Source: Janthinobacterium sp. BJB426
Lineage (GTDB): Bacteria > Pseudomonadota > Gammaproteobacteria > Burkholderiales > Burkholderiaceae_D
Assembly: GCF_002735705.1 (NCBI RefSeq)
Contig: NZ_PDZL01000002.1
Coordinates: 186,001 to 250,000 of the forward strand
Direction: 5' to 3'
DNA: 64,000 bases
The first letter of the stretch is position 1. Each line of letters begins with the position of its first letter. The notes under the pieces were generated by a model. It was given only the letters and a program-made list of their open reading frames with translations, ran no database searches and had not been told where the DNA came from. Positions 62,694 through 64,000 of this stretch are shown here, piece by piece. A program made the position numbers and the translations under genes.

Positions 62694-64000
62694 CGGCTGC
62701 CCTTGCCAAACAGCACCACCTGCACCGTGTCAAGCAAGATCAGCAAGTCAAGGAACAGGCTATTGTTTTTCACATAATACAAATCGTATTGCAGTTTTTT
62801 GACGGCATCGTCGACGGAGGCGCCATATTGATAGCGCACCTGTGCCAGGCCCGTGATGCCTGGCTTGATGCTGTGACGAATGTTGTAGTACGGCACCTGC
62901 TGCTTCAGTTGCTCGACAAAATACGCGCGCTCGGGACGGGGGCCCACGAAACTCATTTCGCCGCGAAACACATTGAGCATTTGCGGCAGCTCGTCGATAC
63001 GTAGCTTGCGGATCAGCTTGCCCACGCGCGTGATGCGCGCATCGTTGTCCAGCGCCCAGATAGGCTTGCCATCGCGCTCCGCATCGCAGCGCATGCTGCG
63101 AAATTTCAGCACATTGAAGGGCAAGCCGTCGCGCCCCACCCTTTCTTGCTGGTAGAACACGGGGCCGCCGTCTTCCAGGCGGATGCACAGGGCCGTCACC
63201 AGCATCACGGGCAGCGCGGCCAGGCAGATGACGCCGCTGGCCGCCAGGTCGAACAAACGCTTCGAGGCGGCGCGGAAAAAACTCTGGTCGAAGCCGCCGC
63301 CATAGATCAGATAGCTCGGTTGCAAGGAATCGATGCGGATCTGGCACGCTTCGCGCTCGAAAAACGTGGCCGCATCGATCACCTTGACGCCGCCCAGCGC
63401 GCATTCCAGTAGTTGCTTGGCAGGAAACGCGCCATTGCGCCGGTCGCTGACGGAGACGACGATCTCATGCGCCGCATGGCGCTGGGCCATGGCCAGCAGC
63501 GACGGTTCGGCCGGCAGCAAGGCCGAGGCCGGCACGCAGCAGCGCTCGCCAGCCACATCGATGCAGCCCACCACCGTAAACTGGTGGAAACCGATCTTGC
63601 TGGCCGCCAGCTCCATGCATTCGCGCGCCAGCGCCCCGCCGCCGACGAGGATCAGCCGGCCTTCCATCAGCGCCGATTGCGAGGACTTGAACACCACCAG
63701 GCGCGCCAGCAACACGCCGATGGCACCCAGGCCGAAGATCAGCACGCTTCCGCGCCCGAAATGCAAGGAAGGGATAAAACGGATCAAGACGCTCAGCACG
63801 GCAAAACCCAGCGCGAACGACGGCAGGATGCGCAATAAGGTGTTGCGGATGTCTTCACGCGAGCGGTGCTGGTACATGCCCAGCGCGCTCATGCTGAAAA
63901 CGATGACCATCGCAAAGATCGAGGACGACAAATACACCTCGCCCGCCCGCACAAGGCGGCTGCCATCAGCCAGCCACAGCAGGGACGTCAGGGTGGCCGA
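62690..64000 (-). CDS. PEP-CTERM-associated sugar transferase, undecaprenyl-phosphate type (5' end outside window)
   Basis: 436 residues are visible, with the N terminus cut by the right edge. The N-terminal half has membrane helices and a CoA-binding-like domain (LILVGGGALARECMELA); the C-terminal half is the bacterial sugar transferase domain: GPVFYQQERVGRDGLPFNVLKFRSM, split here over known positions, MSFVGPRPERAYFVEQ and PGITGLAQVRYQYGA. It transfers the first sugar phosphate to undecaprenyl phosphate and so starts repeat-unit synthesis. Closeness to PrsK/PrsR and sequence place it in the exosortase A-associated EpsB-like group. Further exosortase genes probably lie beyond the edge. Confidence 0.9.
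   Translation of the reverse strand, partial: SATLTSLLWLADGSRLVRAGEVYLSSSIFAMVIVFSMSALGMYQHRSREDIRNTLLRILPSFALGFAVLSVLIRFIPSLHFGRGSVLIFGLGAIGVLLARLVVFKSSQSALMEGRLILVGGGALARECMELAASKIGFHQFTVVGCIDVAGERCCVPASALLPAEPSLLAMAQRHAAHEIVVSVSDRRNGAFPAKQLLECALGGVKVIDAATFFEREACQIRIDSLQPSYLIYGGGFDQSFFRAASKRLFDLAASGVICLAALPVMLVTALCIRLEDGGPVFYQQERVGRDGLPFNVLKFRSMRCDAERDGKPIWALDNDARITRVGKLIRKLRIDELPQMLNVFRGEMSFVGPRPERAYFVEQLKQQVPYYNIRHSIKPGITGLAQVRYQYGASVDDAVKKLQYDLYYVKNNSLFLDLLILLDTVQVVLFGKGSR

Overview
The window is GC-rich, densely coding betaproteobacterial chromosome, most like Oxalobacteraceae (Janthinobacterium, Duganella or Massilia). That placement rests on gene content: an exosortase A (XrtA)/PEP-CTERM-type exopolysaccharide locus, a FecI-FecR-TonB receptor set, LpxO, and many four-base ATGA gene overlaps. 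No rRNA, tRNA or CRISPR was found. Both ends cut genes: a serine hydrolase at the left edge and a sugar transferase at the right edge, both on the minus strand.

Layout. 1-5.8 kb: serine hydrolase, several unrecognised small genes, a MepB-family gene, a TfoX N-domain gene and D-lactate dehydrogenase. 5.9-26.5 kb: exopolysaccharide locus with two tandem SGNH-like proteins, an MBOAT acyltransferase, glycosyltransferases (one a GT2-GT4 fusion), a flippase, an O-antigen-ligase-like protein, a polysaccharide deacetylase, then the XrtA-associated set: amidotransferase, PLP decarboxylase, acyl-CoA ligase, acyltransferase, acyl carrier protein, hydrolases 2 and 1, glycosyltransferase and TPR protein. 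A perfect FNR-type site lies between the two divergent arms. 26.5-33.6 kb: two unknown genes, purT, and an iron-uptake signalling set behind a perfect 21-bp Fur palindrome. 33.7-41.7 kb: a complete type I secretion operon with an RTX-like substrate built of three ~310-residue modules. 42-50 kb: serine hydrolase, LysR/MFS pair, chemoreceptor, thioesterase, LpxO and others.

51.0-54.0 kb: an IS66-family element with recognisable terminal inverted repeats and an exact 8-bp target duplication. Nearly all of tnpB and tnpC is gone. In its place sits a compact PAAR protein / M15-like peptidoglycan peptidase / secreted immunity-like cassette, as expected for a type VI secretion effector module. This is the most unusual object in the window.

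54-59 kb holds ferredoxin, an M13 peptidase, a lipoprotein, small membrane proteins and a hemerythrin. 59.3-64 kb returns to the XrtA theme: PrsR, PrsK and the PEP-CTERM-associated sugar transferase. No exosortase and no PEP-CTERM substrate is visible here; they probably lie beyond the right edge or elsewhere. The polymer genes would build, acylate, export and ligate an exopolysaccharide, with PrsK/PrsR as the sigma-54-dependent controller.
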